Assembly: GCA_036971475.1 (NCBI GenBank)
Contig: JBAIZL010000067.1
Location: 187,501 to 251,500, forward strand
Origin: Prosapia bicincta
Lineage: Eukaryota > Arthropoda > Insecta > Hemiptera > Cercopidae
Reading direction: 5' to 3'
DNA length: 64,000 bases
The position numbers were made by a program, and so were the translations under genes. The number at the start of each line of letters is the position of its first letter. Position 1 is the first letter of the stretch. Under the pieces are notes generated by a model. The model ran no database searches. It had not been told where the DNA came from and saw nothing but the letters and a program-made list of their open reading frames with translations. Below, piece by piece: positions 22,009-33,449 of the stretch.

Positions 22009-23560
22009 CCTCACTCTCTCACACATTCCCAAAAAAAGAAACAGATTACCATGCATTTGGAAACTAAAAATCATTATCATGTATTATATTTAAAACCTTA
22101 TTACTTACAAAGTATCGGGCCGATTCACCAGATCTTTCATATTTCGGCTGTCAATAACTTCTCGAGTTCGGCTGAAAGATTGTTTGATCATGCCATTTTT
22201 TGGATCCTTTATATTTACTGCTAAAGATTTGTAGAAAATCCTGTCGTGCTTCTCCAGAGTCAGATAATCACACACAATATGGAGATAATCGCATTTGTCC
22301 TTTGGAGAGGACCACATACTTCCAGGCTGGCGTATTTATCATGATATCGAGATTACAACTAATTTTAGAGCAACTGTATGTTAAATTAACTAGAGATTAA
22401 TAGTTATTCTAGAGCAACTAGTATTTTCAACTAGTTAATTACGTATTTGCTGCTTGCATGTTCTAATTTGTCTTGATCATCAGCAGCGTAAAGGAATTCC
22501 TTAGTTTCCAAAGCATTGAGTACATTTTAACTTGAATTTCTATTTTAATCTGATATTTCTACTCCTCCTAATTCAGTATTCCTTTGAGGTTCTTTAAATT
22601 ATATCTAGTTTTATTTATTTGAATATTTAATTTTAAAATCACAACCTACAAGCAATATAAACTTTCTAAATACTTTTTCTTACGTTTATTTAGAAGTTAT
22701 ACAGATTTAAACACTAGATATTTTCAGAATTTAAATATTTTAAGCTATAACACGAGTTAATAAACAGTTGTTTAGTAAGATTTTTGAAGTATATATTAAT
22801 TAAAACCACAATAATTTATTATACTAATGAAATGTTTCACGCAACATGGTAATTAATTGATTTCTTGAAAACAATATTAATCATATGAAGAAGTGATGAC
22901 ACTATACTATTAGGTCGAGTAATTGATTTGAACGTAATAGCTTAACATAAAATGTAACATATTAACCTTCCAAAACAATAGAGGTATCTGATCTAACCTA
23001 TCACTAGATTAACAACACCTTAGTCCCAAGATCTAACAGTCTCAATATGTGGTATCGGTTTAAAAATTTGTTTTTGTGGTAGCTTCCAAATACTTTAGTA
23101 ACTGCTTTGCTCAATATTCGCTTCAAAAGCGAAAGGCGTGATAATATCATACACAAACAAAGTTATTATTACAAAGGAACTTACTACGTATAAGCACATG
23201 AGGTTTGTTATTTAGATAACTATAATAGTTTTTAAAAAACATATAAAAACCCAACACCTTTTTTAAGTAACAAGAAATTACAAAACAAATATTATTTTCC
23301 CTCCAGACCCAAACACGTTTGGACAGTCCTTCCTACTGCAGAATGCGCCTTCAATAAAACCGTCAAGTTTAGTTATGCTGCACGCCCAATAATTTCCCAA
23401 GAGTTATTTCAACAAAATAATATTAAATGTTAATATACGTTCCCTAAACATACTCAAAATACAATCAGTGTTTCATAATTTTGAATAATACATAGGATGA
23501 AGAAGGTCTGATCAATTAGTTTCAAATTGGTTAAACGAATTCTTACATTTATAAGGGATT
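22009..23560. other. No recognised feature
   Basis: Mostly AT-rich; short frames near 22105-22400 on both strands do not match anything I know. Confidence 0.5.
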
Positions 23561-23568
23561 ACCTAGTA

Positions 23569-25500
23569 TTTGGGTTAATAAATGCCCAAATATACACATC
23601 CCCGTCTTGCCCTCCTCCATGTAGTAATATCGCATATACCCATAAAGATCAGAAACATTCTTCACTAGTACTTGGGTTAATGAATGCCCAAATATATCTT
23701 TCCCCGTCTTACCCCCTCCATGTAGTTATATAGCCTGCACCCATAAAGATGAGAAACTTTCTTCACTAGTCCTTGGGTTAATGACTGCCCAAATATATCC
23801 AATCTCGTCTTGCTCCTCTTCCATGTAGTGATATAGCCTGTACCCATAAAGATCAGAAACTTTCTCCACTAGTACTTGGGGTAATAAATGCCCAAATATG
23901 TGCATCCCCGTCTTGCCCCCTTCCATGTAGTCGTATAGCCTGTACCCATAAAAATCAGAATCTTTCTCCACTAGTACTTGGGGTAATAAATGCCTAAATA
24001 TGTGCATCCCCGTCTTGCCCCCTTCCATGTAGTCGTATAGCCTGTACCCATAAAAATCAGAATCTTTCTCCACTAGTACTTGGGGTAATAAATGCCCAAA
24101 TATGTGCATCCCCGTCTTGCCCCCTCCATGTAGTGATATAGCCTGTACCCATAAAGATCAGAAACTTTCTCCTGTAGTACTTGGCTTAATAAATGCCCAA
24201 ATATGTGCATCCCCGTCTTGCCCTCCTCAATGTAGTCGTATAGCCTGTACCCATAAAAATCAGAATCTTTCTCCACTAGTACTTGGGGTAATAAATGCCC
24301 AAATATGTGCATCCCCGTCTTGCCCCCTTCCATGTAGTCGTATAGCCTGTACCCATAAAAATCAGAATCTTTCTCCACTAGTACTTGGGGTAATAAATGC
24401 CCAAATATGTGCATCCCCGTCTTGCCCCCTCCATGTAGTCGTATAGCCTGTACCCATAAAAATCAGAATCTTTCTCCACTAGTACTTGGGGTAATAAATG
24501 CCCAAATATGTGCATCCCCGTCTTGCCCCCTTCCATGTAGTGATATAGCCTGTACACATAAAGATCAGAAACTTTCTTCACTAGTCCTTGGGTTAATGAA
24601 TGCCCCAAATAAGTCCATCCCCGTCTTGCCCCCTTCCATGTAGTCGTATAGCCTGTACCCATAAAAATCAGAATCTTTCTCCACTAGTACTTGGGGTAAT
24701 AAATGCCCAAATATGTGCATCCCCGTCTTGCCCCCTCCATGTAGTCGTATAGCCTGTACCCATAAAAATCAGAATCTTTCTCCACTAGTACTTGGGGTAA
24801 TAAATGCCCAAATATGTGCATCCCCGTCTTGCCCCCTTCCATGTAGTGATATAGCCTGTACACATAAAGATCAGAAAATTTCCTCACTAGTCTTTGGGTT
24901 AATGACTGCCCAAATATATCCAATCTCGTCTTGCTCCTCTTCCATGTAGTGATATAGCCTGTACCCATAAGATCAGAAACTTTCTCCTGTAGTACTTGGC
25001 TTAATAAATGCCCAAATATGTGCATCCCCGTCTTGCCCCCTCCATGTAGTCGTATAGCCTGTACCCATAAAAATCAGAATCTTTCTCTACTAGTACTTGG
25101 GGTAATAAATGCCCAAATACATCCATCCCCGTCTTGCCCCCTTCCATGTAGTGATATAGCCTGTACACATAAAGATCGAAACTTTCTTCATTAGTACTTG
25201 GGTTAATGAATGCCCCAAATATGTCCATCCCCGTCCTGCTCCCTCCATGTAGTTATATAGTCTGTAGCTGTAAACATCTGAAACATTCTTCACTAGTACT
25301 TGGGTTAAGGATTGCCCAAATATATCCATCCCCGTCTTGCCCACTCCGTGTAGTGATATAACCTGTACCTATAAAGATCTGAAACTTTCTTCACTAGAAC
25401 TTGAGTTAATGAATGCCCAAATATATCCATCCCCGTCTTGCCTCCTTCCATGTAGTGATATAGCCTGTACACATAAAGATCTGACACTATCATTACGAAT
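23569..25500. repeat. 102-bp minisatellite, about 19 copies
   Basis: Unit starts (CTTGGG) occur near 23569, 23671, 23772, 23875, 23977, 24079, 24180, 24282, 24384, 24485, 24587, 24690, 24791, 24893, 24995, 25096, 25197, 25299 and 25400. The spacing is 101-103. Each unit contains AAATGCCCAAATA, CATCCCCGTCTTGCCC, CCATGTAGT, ATAGCCTGTACCCATAAA and AGAATCTTTCTCC. Central copies are the most alike and the end copies diverge. Because 102 is 34 codons, frames stay open for 3-4 units on both strands; 101- and 103-base units break them. Confidence 0.95.
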
Positions 25501-26137
25501 ATTTGGGTGGAGAACTTATTTTCTTGTTTTTTGTACTTGATTCGATGTATTTGAAATTAGTATATTTTCCATGAGTACCTGAAAGCTTAATACAATCTCT
25601 CTTCTATTCAACGTTCATCAGATATAGTACATTTAAGTACGATACTTTTGAAGGAAAATTAACCTAAAAATTAAATCACTTCATAACTTATTTCTATCTG
25701 TATTTAATATTAGTTTATTAAAGTGTAGTGTAATCGAAGCATTCAAAACAAATGAATATATTTATTTGAATAAGATCATAACTTATCAAAACATTATGAT
25801 ATTTTAGTATAGTCTCATTATATTAGTGGGGGGAAAATAGTTTCACAAGAAACATTGACATTTACCTAAATCGCTCCTTATGAAAGTTTCGTTATGCTGT
25901 ATATTTTCATTTTTCACTGATAGCCTCCTCTTGTGGTTGGAATTCATAAGGGCCAATTTATCTCAGGTCTCAAGTAGCATGCAAATAACTTGTCACTTTG
26001 ACTGATGACGTTGCTTTGTATTCAGCGTTTGCTGTAAGCCTTTTTTCGCTTTGTTACTCGGTCGTTATCATTTCTTTATTCACACTTATGTCTCTCTCTC
26101 CCTCTCTCTTCCTCTTTACCTGTGTGTGTGTGCGTGT

Positions 26138-26174
<37 letters not shown>

Positions 26175-27089
26175 GACCTGTTTTATTTTCCAAAACCCAC
26201 CTACTGTTAACAAGCTATTGTCAGGTCTTTGTAGTCACTTATATCAGTAAATTGTCTTCTGAAAACATATATATTAACATGAACAATATAACATGTATGC
26301 AATCTTACTATGTGTTATTTTCAAGTTGATCCTAGTTGAGTCGTACAAAATATGATCCCATTATTTTACCTTTTTTCAATAAACATATTTAATCTACTTG
26401 TGGTTTTACATACTGTTTATGAATTGTTGTAAATATCAAATAATTCTCCCCTTGAATATTCTTACAACATTTTATACAGTACAATAATTATTGCTTTAAT
26501 TATAACTGCTTTTGTCCTGGTCTTTAAATCAAAACTAATCACTAATTCTCAAATTATTCCGTCCTAAATGTTCACCTTTAAAAAATCCACATTCAGTTAT
26601 ACTAATAGCTTTTTACCAAGTTTCAAATTGTTAACTAGTACTGCATATAAGTTTCACTTACATTTATTACTTTTAATTTCTCTTTTTTAATTTTATTGAA
26701 GATGAGTTAGTTTTTCGTCAAAACCATTTTATTGATTTTAATGAGATTTTCTTTTGCTGGTTTCTTTGTAATTAAACCTGTCTGAATACTTTAAACGAGA
26801 TTTGAATAATTTATATTGAAAAACTTCCCCTTTGTGAATCGTCTTTTTTGTGACATTTAAATTATTTTGAACATTTCAATTGCACATGGTAATTATTTTT
26901 TTCTTTTTTCACTCTCGGATTCATATTTTGTTAAGTAATTACAACTTGTTTATTTAAAAAAGAATAATTATTATTCTCTTCACTCTAATAATTAATTGTT
27001 TTAATTTACATTTTCTCAAAAACAAAAATTTATTATTTAAATTTCGATTTTTAAAATTTTTAATTTCTCTATGTTGCAAGGGTAAATTC
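25501..27089. other. No gene; one (GT)n array
   Basis: AT-rich sequence. A (GT)n microsatellite spans about 26120-26172, preceded by a CT-rich stretch (26092-26120). The 70-codon frame across it is incidental. Confidence 0.6.
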
Positions 27090-27099
27090 TCTCTCTCTC

Positions 27100-27176
<77 letters not shown>

Positions 27177-27190
27177 CTGTAAGTGTGTGT
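27090..27190. repeat. (CT)n-(GT)n microsatellite
   Basis: About 60 bases of CT then about 30 of GT, directly abutting the LTR fragment of the minus-strand gypsy element. Confidence 0.95.
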
Positions 27191-27194
27191 GTTG

Positions 27195-27276
27195 CCGCGA
27201 CCAAAATTCGTTTCTTGGCGCTTATCTCGCGTCCACATTTCTATTATGACACCCTCAGCCGTGTATGTTTTACGCT
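27195..27276 (-). other. LTR fragment, probable 3' LTR of the gypsy relic
   Basis: 82 bases match 31653-31734 in inverted orientation at about 80-85 percent (shared: AGCGTAAAACATACACGGCT, then GCGCCAAGAA). Read on the minus strand it lies downstream of the gypsy RT relic, where the 3' LTR should be. 27277-27450 may be more of the LTR. The two fragments diverge outside the 82 bases. Confidence 0.45.
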
Positions 27277-27469
27277 AGCATCTGTTTGTAAAAATGTTGC
27301 CTGCCCTTCCCTCGCATGTACTAACGTTACTGCTTCCATATACAAGCCTTTGACACGTTCGAACTCTACTTGCTTTTCGATATCCCAAACCCTTGTTCTT
27401 TACGCAAGAGTGTCAACAGAGGTGACGTTTCTTGAGCATACCTGCTCGTGAAACGAGAGTAGTAATTCG

Positions 27470-28130
27470 ATAGTAATACGATTGTAGTTGTTTATTTTTC
27501 GGAACTGAGAATTTGTGGAGAATTCCTTGGAGTTTTTCGGGATCAGATGTAACTCCTTGCTGATTGAAAGATGCTAGGGAGTTCTGTAACCCAAATGGGA
27601 CTAATTTAAAGTTGTATACTTTATTATCGAAAAGAAAGCTTGTATATTTCCTCGATTCATGTGTTAATGGAACTTGAGGTCAAGTCAATATTGGAAATAT
27701 AGCATTTGTTTCACCGTTTGTGTAAGATGTCATCTACACTAGGCGCGCTTTCGTAGTCGGGTACAGTTATGTCATTTAACTTCCTAACATCTAAGCATAG
27801 CCTTATCGATTTATCCGGTTTAAGGACCGTAATCATTGGGTTTATATAAGGTGTTCTAGACCGTTCTATTATGTCGTAGCATTGTATTAATTTCTTCCTC
27901 GACCTGTTTACGAAAGTCAATGGGAATTAGGTAATTTCTCTTCACAAAGGTCTCCCCATTTTTAATTTTAATTGTGTGTTTGTACTTTGTAGACTTTCCT
28001 GGCTGTTCGCTGAAAATATCTTTAAATTCATTTAATAAATCTTGTAATTTTTGTTTCTCTTCATCGTTTAGTATTGACTAATCATTAATGTTATTTCCCA
28101 CTTGAATATTATTTATTTTAAGCCATTGTT
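27470..28130 (-). pseudogene. Ty3/gypsy reverse transcriptase, broken
   Basis: Minus-strand order: LQDLLNEFKDIFSEQPGKS and HTIKIKNGETFVKRNYLIPI (entry to RT), then EEEINTMLRHN. A frameshift follows, then IERSRTPYINPMITVLKPD and IRLCLDVRKLNDITVPDYE, with the first catalytic Asp in 'CLDVRKLN'. After more breaks come SRKYTSFLFDNKVYNFKLVP and FGLQNSLASFNQQ. It then jumps directly to GVTSDPEKLQGILHKFSVPK. The catalytic Y-x-D-D box that belongs between these last two pieces is missing, so a deletion falls near 27556-27566. The frame ends near 27470 without RNase H or integrase. Same strand and order as the protease (29.1-29.5 kb) and gag (29.65-30.4 kb). Dead. Confidence 0.85.
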
Positions 28131-28139
28131 TATTTGTTA

Positions 28140-29110
28140 CGTGCTTGGATGTTTTCCCCCGTTTTTTACGTCGTTTTAGTTTCCTCCACTATGCAAATTT
28201 TCTTCCATTTATTTTTTTCTGTATTTTATTATATTTGGTTTATTATTTTCTTTTACTTTTTGAATTTTTATTTTCGATTTATAGTTTACAAATTTTTATG
28301 ATTTTAGTGATTCTAATAGAGTTCTTAACGTTAGGTTGTTTGAAGTATTTTATCCCCGCCAATTTGTTGCTATTCGGATTTTTTATTTTTTCATTTTTAT
28401 GTTTAACCTTATTTGTTTTGGCTTATAGCCTTTTATAATTAATTAATTTTTTTCTCTTATTGGTTCTTCATTTTCTACGCTTTTCTTTTATGGTTCCTTT
28501 AAACCATTCTTATTTTTTATTTTAATTTGTTTAGGCCGTAATAGTCCTTCTATTTCACACATTCTGTTCGTATTTATTGGGTCGGTATCATTTTTACAAA
28601 TTTCCCTAACTCTTTCCATTTCATTAGAATTTTTATTTATTTTAACTTCTTCTGGCTCTGGACCTTTTTTTTGGCTCTTTAAAAGTACTGCCTTGTGAAG
28701 TTCTTTCGTTTTCACAAGACGTTGGACGTAGCCCCTCCTCGCTATCCCGACTTTTTCCCTTTGTTTAGCTTTACAGGTGTTATTTTGCTATTTTTAATTG
28801 GGTCGACGTATGCTCCCAACTCACTGGTGACTCTTATTCTGTTTTTTTCCTTTCGCTTTTTCATACTTCAGGTTTTCTGAATCTTCCTTAATTTTTTTAT
28901 TCATTTTTGTTTTAATTTTACTTTTGAACATTTTTTCGGCTCTTTAAAAGTAATGCCTTGTGAAGCTCTTTGATCTTCACAAGACGTTGGACGTAGCCCC
29001 TCCTCGCTACCCCGACGTGACCTCTCCTCGTTTAACTTTACGGGTGTTATGTTGCTAGTTCTAATTGGGTCACCGTATGCTTCTCTCACTTGTTTTTGGT
29101 GGTACGTCAA
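28140..29110 (-). pseudogene. Protease-RT linker of the gypsy element, with internal duplication
   Basis: Between protease and RT lie about 970 bases that code (minus strand) for lysine- and glutamate-rich sequence: EVKINKNSNEMERVREICKN and LNEERSRRGSEEGLRP. It is not a domain I recognise. A direct duplication lies inside (28673-28825 and 28938-29090, offset 265 bases), each with GACGTTGGACGTAGCCCCTC. The hydrophobic plus-strand frame at 28145-28438 is a shadow of this T-rich strand. Confidence 0.55.
28673..29090. repeat. Tandem duplication inside the gypsy linker
   Basis: Copies 28673-28825 and 28938-29090 share GGCTCTTTAAAAGTA, TGCCTTGTGAAG, CACAAGACGTTGGACGTAGC and CCCCTCCTCGCTA. They differ by scattered substitutions. 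The offset of 265 bases would shift the reading frame. Confidence 0.9.
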
Positions 29111-29112
29111 TG

Positions 29113-29545
29113 TCAGTGTCTCTTAGTGCTTCTCCCTTTTTTTTTTGTAGGCTTTACTGTTGTTAAGGCAGCTGGTTTAATAAAGTCCTGGTGTAATAAC
29201 TGACCATTTATCTCGCAGGTGATGAAAGACCGTTCCTGGTTTATACGGGACTTTAATTTCTTCAAAGCATTCATTCCGAGTAGGAGGTCGTCCCTTAGGC
29301 TATCTACTATTAGAAATAATAGATCCATGGCCCCACATTCAATGTTACCGGTAGCATTGTCTATAGTTTGACTCTTTTTTACCCAGATCTTTACGCCGTG
29401 ACCAGATCAACATTAGCCACTGGAAGCTCGTAGAACTCATTTCCTAATTCTTTTTTAGGCTAAATATTTGTTGGTCTGAATCACTGACATTTGGGCCCCT
29501 GTGTCAATCTCTGCTGTAATTTCTTGTCTGTTTATATAACATTGA
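29113..29545 (-). pseudogene. Ty3/gypsy aspartic protease
   Basis: On the minus strand ITAEIDTGAQMSVIQTNI carries the retropepsin active site D-T-G near 29500. A stop follows, then KKELGNEFYELPVANVDLV. The frame at 29328 reads LFLIVDSLRDDLLLGMNAL, the C-terminal flap/strand motif (hydrophobic-x-D-x-x-hydrophobic-LG-N-L) that closes the protease fold. At least one stop (after TNI) and frameshifts break it. It lies between gag and the RT linker as in gypsy pol. Function in the intact family: cleavage of the Gag-Pol polyprotein. Confidence 0.8.
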
Positions 29546-29649
29546 ATAGCCAGACACTGATCTATTTGCCTATTAGATTGTATTGGCTCTTCCTCCTCCT
29601 CTAATAGTTCGTCCCTGAGATTCATGGACAGTCCTCCCAGGCTTATCTT

Positions 29650-30392
29650 TTTTGATGGTGGTAGACCGGCACATCCCTATTTTCATGATTATGCTGGATC
29701 CCTAGCCTGGACAACTACTCTTATTACACCGACCAGAGATCGTACTTCCTAGTTTTTTTTATGTTGGTCACTAGGTCCCGGGAAGGAAGGATCTGTGTTT
29801 TGCGGATACTTGGATTATGGGTTTTCTTTGGTGTCACCATAGGATCGCTGGTTAGGGTTAGGTTTCTGGTTGGACGTGACCTCCCTTTGTGGACCCCTGG
29901 TGTTATTGTGGTTCCCATTTCCGTTTCTTTTCCTCTCACTTTCTGGAACATTATCTATCTCTTGTAGGAATGTAATGGCATTTTTTATATTGTTAGTAGA
30001 GTTTCCTAGGCTCGCTAATTGGATTTAAATATTTTTCGCAGTTTATCATCATGACAAAGTACTCTGGCATGCTAAATGGGCCATTAGGATAGTATCTACC
30101 CTGATTTATCTGCCGCCTAACCCGTTCGTGTTGGTGGAACCTCCAAAAATGCTTAACAAATTTCTCCCTAAGGTGGTCATAGGTTTCTGTCCCCATTTTT
30201 ATCGCCTTCCACCATGCATCCGCTGTGCCTTTTAAGTATTTCTGGACGATTTTTAATTTGGTCGCCTCATCCACAGTACTATCGATTTCCCCAAAGAGTC
30301 CTTCGATCTCATTGAGAAAATTCATGGGGTCCTCCTTTTCGTTTCCCCAAAATTCAATTTTTCTGTAGGACGCCTCGTTAAAAACACGTCGT
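29650..30392 (-). pseudogene. Ty3/gypsy gag with zinc-knuckle remnant
   Basis: The best frame (29993-30325) reads MNFLNEIEGLFGEIDSTVDE, KYLKGTADAWWKAIK, LREKFVKHFWRFHQ, RRQINQGRYYPNG and SMPEYFV. This is the 'retrotransposon gag' capsid domain (W at the A-W-W block, K-F---FW, then the G-Y helix). The frame is open further upstream to about 30392 (FNEASYRKIEFW, NEKEDP), so the internal Met is not the true start. Downstream, after a frameshift, it continues as PESERKRNGNHNN to a degraded CCHC knuckle near 29660-29720 (CNKSSC, H, C). Upstream of 30392 a stop interrupts. The N-terminal coiled coil expected from the second copy at 32109-32358 is not seen here. Confidence 0.75.
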
Positions 30393-30439
30393 AGAACATT
30401 CTAGACTCCAGAGTATTCTGGGAGAAGAAGAGCGAGGTG

Positions 30440-31495
30440 CAGTGAAGATTTTTGGGGCAAGTCAAAATTTTAATAACAAAATAACCATTTATTATTTTAA
30501 ATACAAAATTCAAAATTATAAATACAGATTTCATTAAATACAAAATAATTATTATCAAATTGATTTTCCATTAGAATAAAAAATATATAAGCAACTGACT
30601 TTTTATTGGAAAAGTAGCTAAATGGTGGAGATTATTTATAAACTATTCAAATTTAAATTACTAATATCAAGATTAAAGTTTATCAAATTGTTACAAGGTC
30701 TAATTTAACAGGATAAGACAAAGAAAATCCAATGTCATTAATAAAATTATATATTTAAGTTCAACGAGAAAAATTGAATAAGAATTTCAATAAGGAAATT
30801 TAAATTTAATTTGCTTCACCTTTATTAATATCGTTTATTTTATGTCCATTAAAATTACAACATACAACCAGTATTAATAATATGTAATAACGAAAATCCC
30901 ATAAAATTGTTGTACGACTCTTTTAGATTTATATTTGGGAGCACAAATGTAATGATTTGGATGTAAACTTGCGCTTACTTCTGAAAATAAAATAATGGAC
31001 ATGAAATAAAACCAGTTAATATAAATATTTCTCATATTCTATTCAAAGTTGTAAATTTTATAAATTTGTGTTAGAAGAATAATTTATGTACTTTAATCAA
31101 AACAACAAGAAAATTTGAGATCCATTATAAGCTATTTATCTTTATTTTAAATAAAAACTGCTTTTGGTAAGAGAATATAAAATAAATCTTTCAGATAAAA
31201 TTGTCAAGAGTGAATTTTAATATTATATTGTTTAAATTTCAAATTACTTAAAAATCAAGTTAAAACTACAAAATGTTTAAAAACTATTATTGTTAACCTG
31301 TGGTAAATCAGTAATAAAATTTCTAGAATTTTTCCAACCATTTAAAAAAATAAAAGCAAACATTTCAAATCAAGTTAGAAAAAATAATTCAATAAATATT
31401 TATGCAATAGCAAATAAATATATTCACTTTAACATTGATAAAATAATTAATAACGAGCTTAAAATCTATCTAAATGAGATATAGCATTATGGTTG
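30440..31495. other. No recognised feature
   Basis: Very AT-rich interval between two divergently oriented gypsy remnants. Confidence 0.5.
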
Positions 31496-31652
31496 GTTTT
31501 ATAATGAGGTCCAGGGATTTTATCCACTGGTAGATCACGCTCGACACACTACAGGTACCAGGACATGGTAAGTCAGGTGGGATCATATTCTGACCGCGGC
31601 TGAACCGTCGCGCTTCGGCTCTACAGCACCCATCGCCAGTAAGTCAATGTAG

Positions 31653-31734
31653 AGCGTAAAACATACACGGCTGAGGTTGTCGTAATAAAGGTGTGGGCGC
31701 GAGATTAGCGCCAAGAAGCGAGTTTTGACCGCGG
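31653..31734 (+). other. LTR fragment of a second, plus-strand gypsy copy
   Basis: Inverted match to 27195-27276. It lies in a less AT-rich block (about 31500-31800) upstream of a plus-strand gag-like start at 32109, so it is read as the 5' LTR of that copy. LTR ends cannot be placed. Confidence 0.4.
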
Positions 31735-32108
31735 AAAAATTGGCGACCGTGCAGGATGCTTTTTGGAAGAGTAAAATCAATCGCACCCTTTTTAAAAATA
31801 AAATATAAAAACAAATAAATAAATAAATAAAATTTTGTTATATGGGAACTAAGAAAATAAAATGAAGTAATTTATATAAATACAATTAAGAAAATCAAGG
31901 AAGTTATAAAAGTTCGAATCACGGATTTTTAAGGATAGTAAATAATAACCATAAACCAATAAAATAAATATAAGCATCGAAAAAGCAGACGAAAGACATC
32001 GAAACGGATCATATGGGCTAATTTGTAAAAAAGTAGGAAAAAGAAAAAAAATAGATACAAATTAGTTAAAGTTGATTAATTAAAAAAAAAGAATATATAA
32101 GTATAACT

Positions 32109-32358
32109 ATGTCGAAACCATAAATAGACAAATTATTAGCTTACTTCAAAGCTTAGAAAGAAGAAGAGAAACAGGAGAAAAAAGGCAGAGAATTCCGCTG
32201 GAGAAAAAAGAGAATATGAAAGAGAAAAAGAAAGGCGGAGACAAGAAAAACAAGAAAGAGAAAAAGAAAAAGAATTAGAAAAACAAGAAAGATTGAAAGA
32301 AAAAGAATTAGAACAGGAAAGGAGGAAAAAGGAAAAACAGGAGAGAGATAGAAACTAA
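32109..32358 (+). pseudogene. Gag-like N-terminus with highly charged coiled coil, truncated
   Basis: From ATG 32109 the strand reads MSKP, a stop, IDKLLAYFKA, a stop, KEEEKQEKKGREFRW. A one-base shift follows, then REYEREKERRRQEKQERE, KEKELEKQERLKEKELEQER and RKKEKQERDRN before a stop. The charged helix would form a coiled coil, as in the N-terminus of some arthropod gypsy gag proteins. The position about 375 bases after an LTR fragment supports this. There are two stops and one frameshift. Alternative: a low-complexity purine tract that happens to be open. No capsid domain follows. Confidence 0.4.
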
Positions 32359-33263
32359 TGGAAAAATGTATAAAAAACTAAAATCATAATTATTAAAAAT
32401 GCAAAGTAATACAATACCGACGCATCATATTAAAACCATTCATGAATTATATTCAATGGTTCAATGTTCAATCAAACGGAATAGAGCAGGATCCTGGAAG
32501 GCTCTGATAACATACCAACATTCAGTCACGTACTCCAGCTACGTGACTAAGTTTTTAACACATAACTTATGTTTAAGAGTGGCGTTTAGTAACGGAGAGA
32601 CAAAAACGAATGCAGTTCAAAATCTATACTCGTAGTTCCTGTCTAGAAACTGACAAATAATTTTATCTAAACCTCGGGAAACTATTCTACTGGAAACACT
32701 GAAAGACACCGTACAATCTCTAGGGAATACTCAACTGACGGAGTCGTTTCTAGAGCGAGTAACTTCTCTTTAGGGCAAGAACAAGAAAGAAGTTCAAGCC
32801 CTTTGTTAAAAGATGGTATGTAGATAGGAAATTACGTAATACAGCGTATTTGTAAGAAACTCTCTTCTGTAAGATTTGTCTTTATATTTTAGATATTAAA
32901 ATTTTAATAGCGTTTCAATTTCATAATTTCAATTTTGACACTTTGCTATTACATCTTTATGAATAGAACACACGGTAAAAAAAAAATCGGTCTTGGTTCA
33001 TATTGTTCCTTAAACATGATTTTATTCTTATCAACAAAATAAAATATGTTTTAGACGTTGTCACTGTAACTGGTGTAGTTATAGCGAATTGCAGAGCTCT
33101 TTATGTTTTGGAAAACTGACTTGAAAGGAATTACCAATAAAAAAAAACTGAAAACACTACGCTAAAACAACATATTATACATCTCATTTGATAAAGTACA
33201 ATTAGTTCAATATCAAACTTTTCAATAGCAATGTTGTAATTTAAATAACATATGTTTACTAGA
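32359..33263. other. No recognised feature
   Basis: AT-rich; the short frame at 32399-32635 is not recognised. Confidence 0.5.
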
Positions 33264-33449
33264 TTAACTGGAAATATTTATCGGTGAGAAGAGATATTTT
33301 TCTGTCACCTGTTGAAAAACCATGGAATATATCAGATCTTTGAATCGATCTTTAAGTTGATTCACAATAATATCATATACAGTGATATCTTTTTTGGAAG
33401 AGCAAAAAACCTGCTTACATTGGATGTTGGTTCCAGAAGAGGGGACCAT
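33264..33449 (-). pseudogene. Possible hAT (ZMYM1-like) transposase relic
   Basis: Reads NIQCKQVFCSSKKDITVYD, then IIVNQLKDRFKDL. This resembles the segment of ZMYM1/hAT transposases just before the dimerisation domain, where 'YD-----QL--RF' is common. Upstream on the minus strand (to about 34.1 kb) only short, heavily stopped pieces are open. Weak evidence. Confidence 0.25.

Noticed and set aside
23726..25344. Overlapping 34-residue-repeat frames as a repetitive protein gene
   Set aside because: Open on both strands, broken whenever a unit is 101 or 103 bases, with no flanking start, signal peptide or exon structure.
23569..25500. CRISPR-like regular array
   Set aside because: Units are contiguous and similar along their whole length; there are no spacers, and this is eukaryotic DNA.
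28145..28438. 97-residue hydrophobic plus-strand frame
   Set aside because: Opposite-strand shadow of the A-rich gypsy linker; T-rich DNA gives Phe/Leu-rich frames.
31900..31930. tRNA-like B box (GTTCGAATCA)
   Set aside because: No matching A box or cloverleaf upstream.
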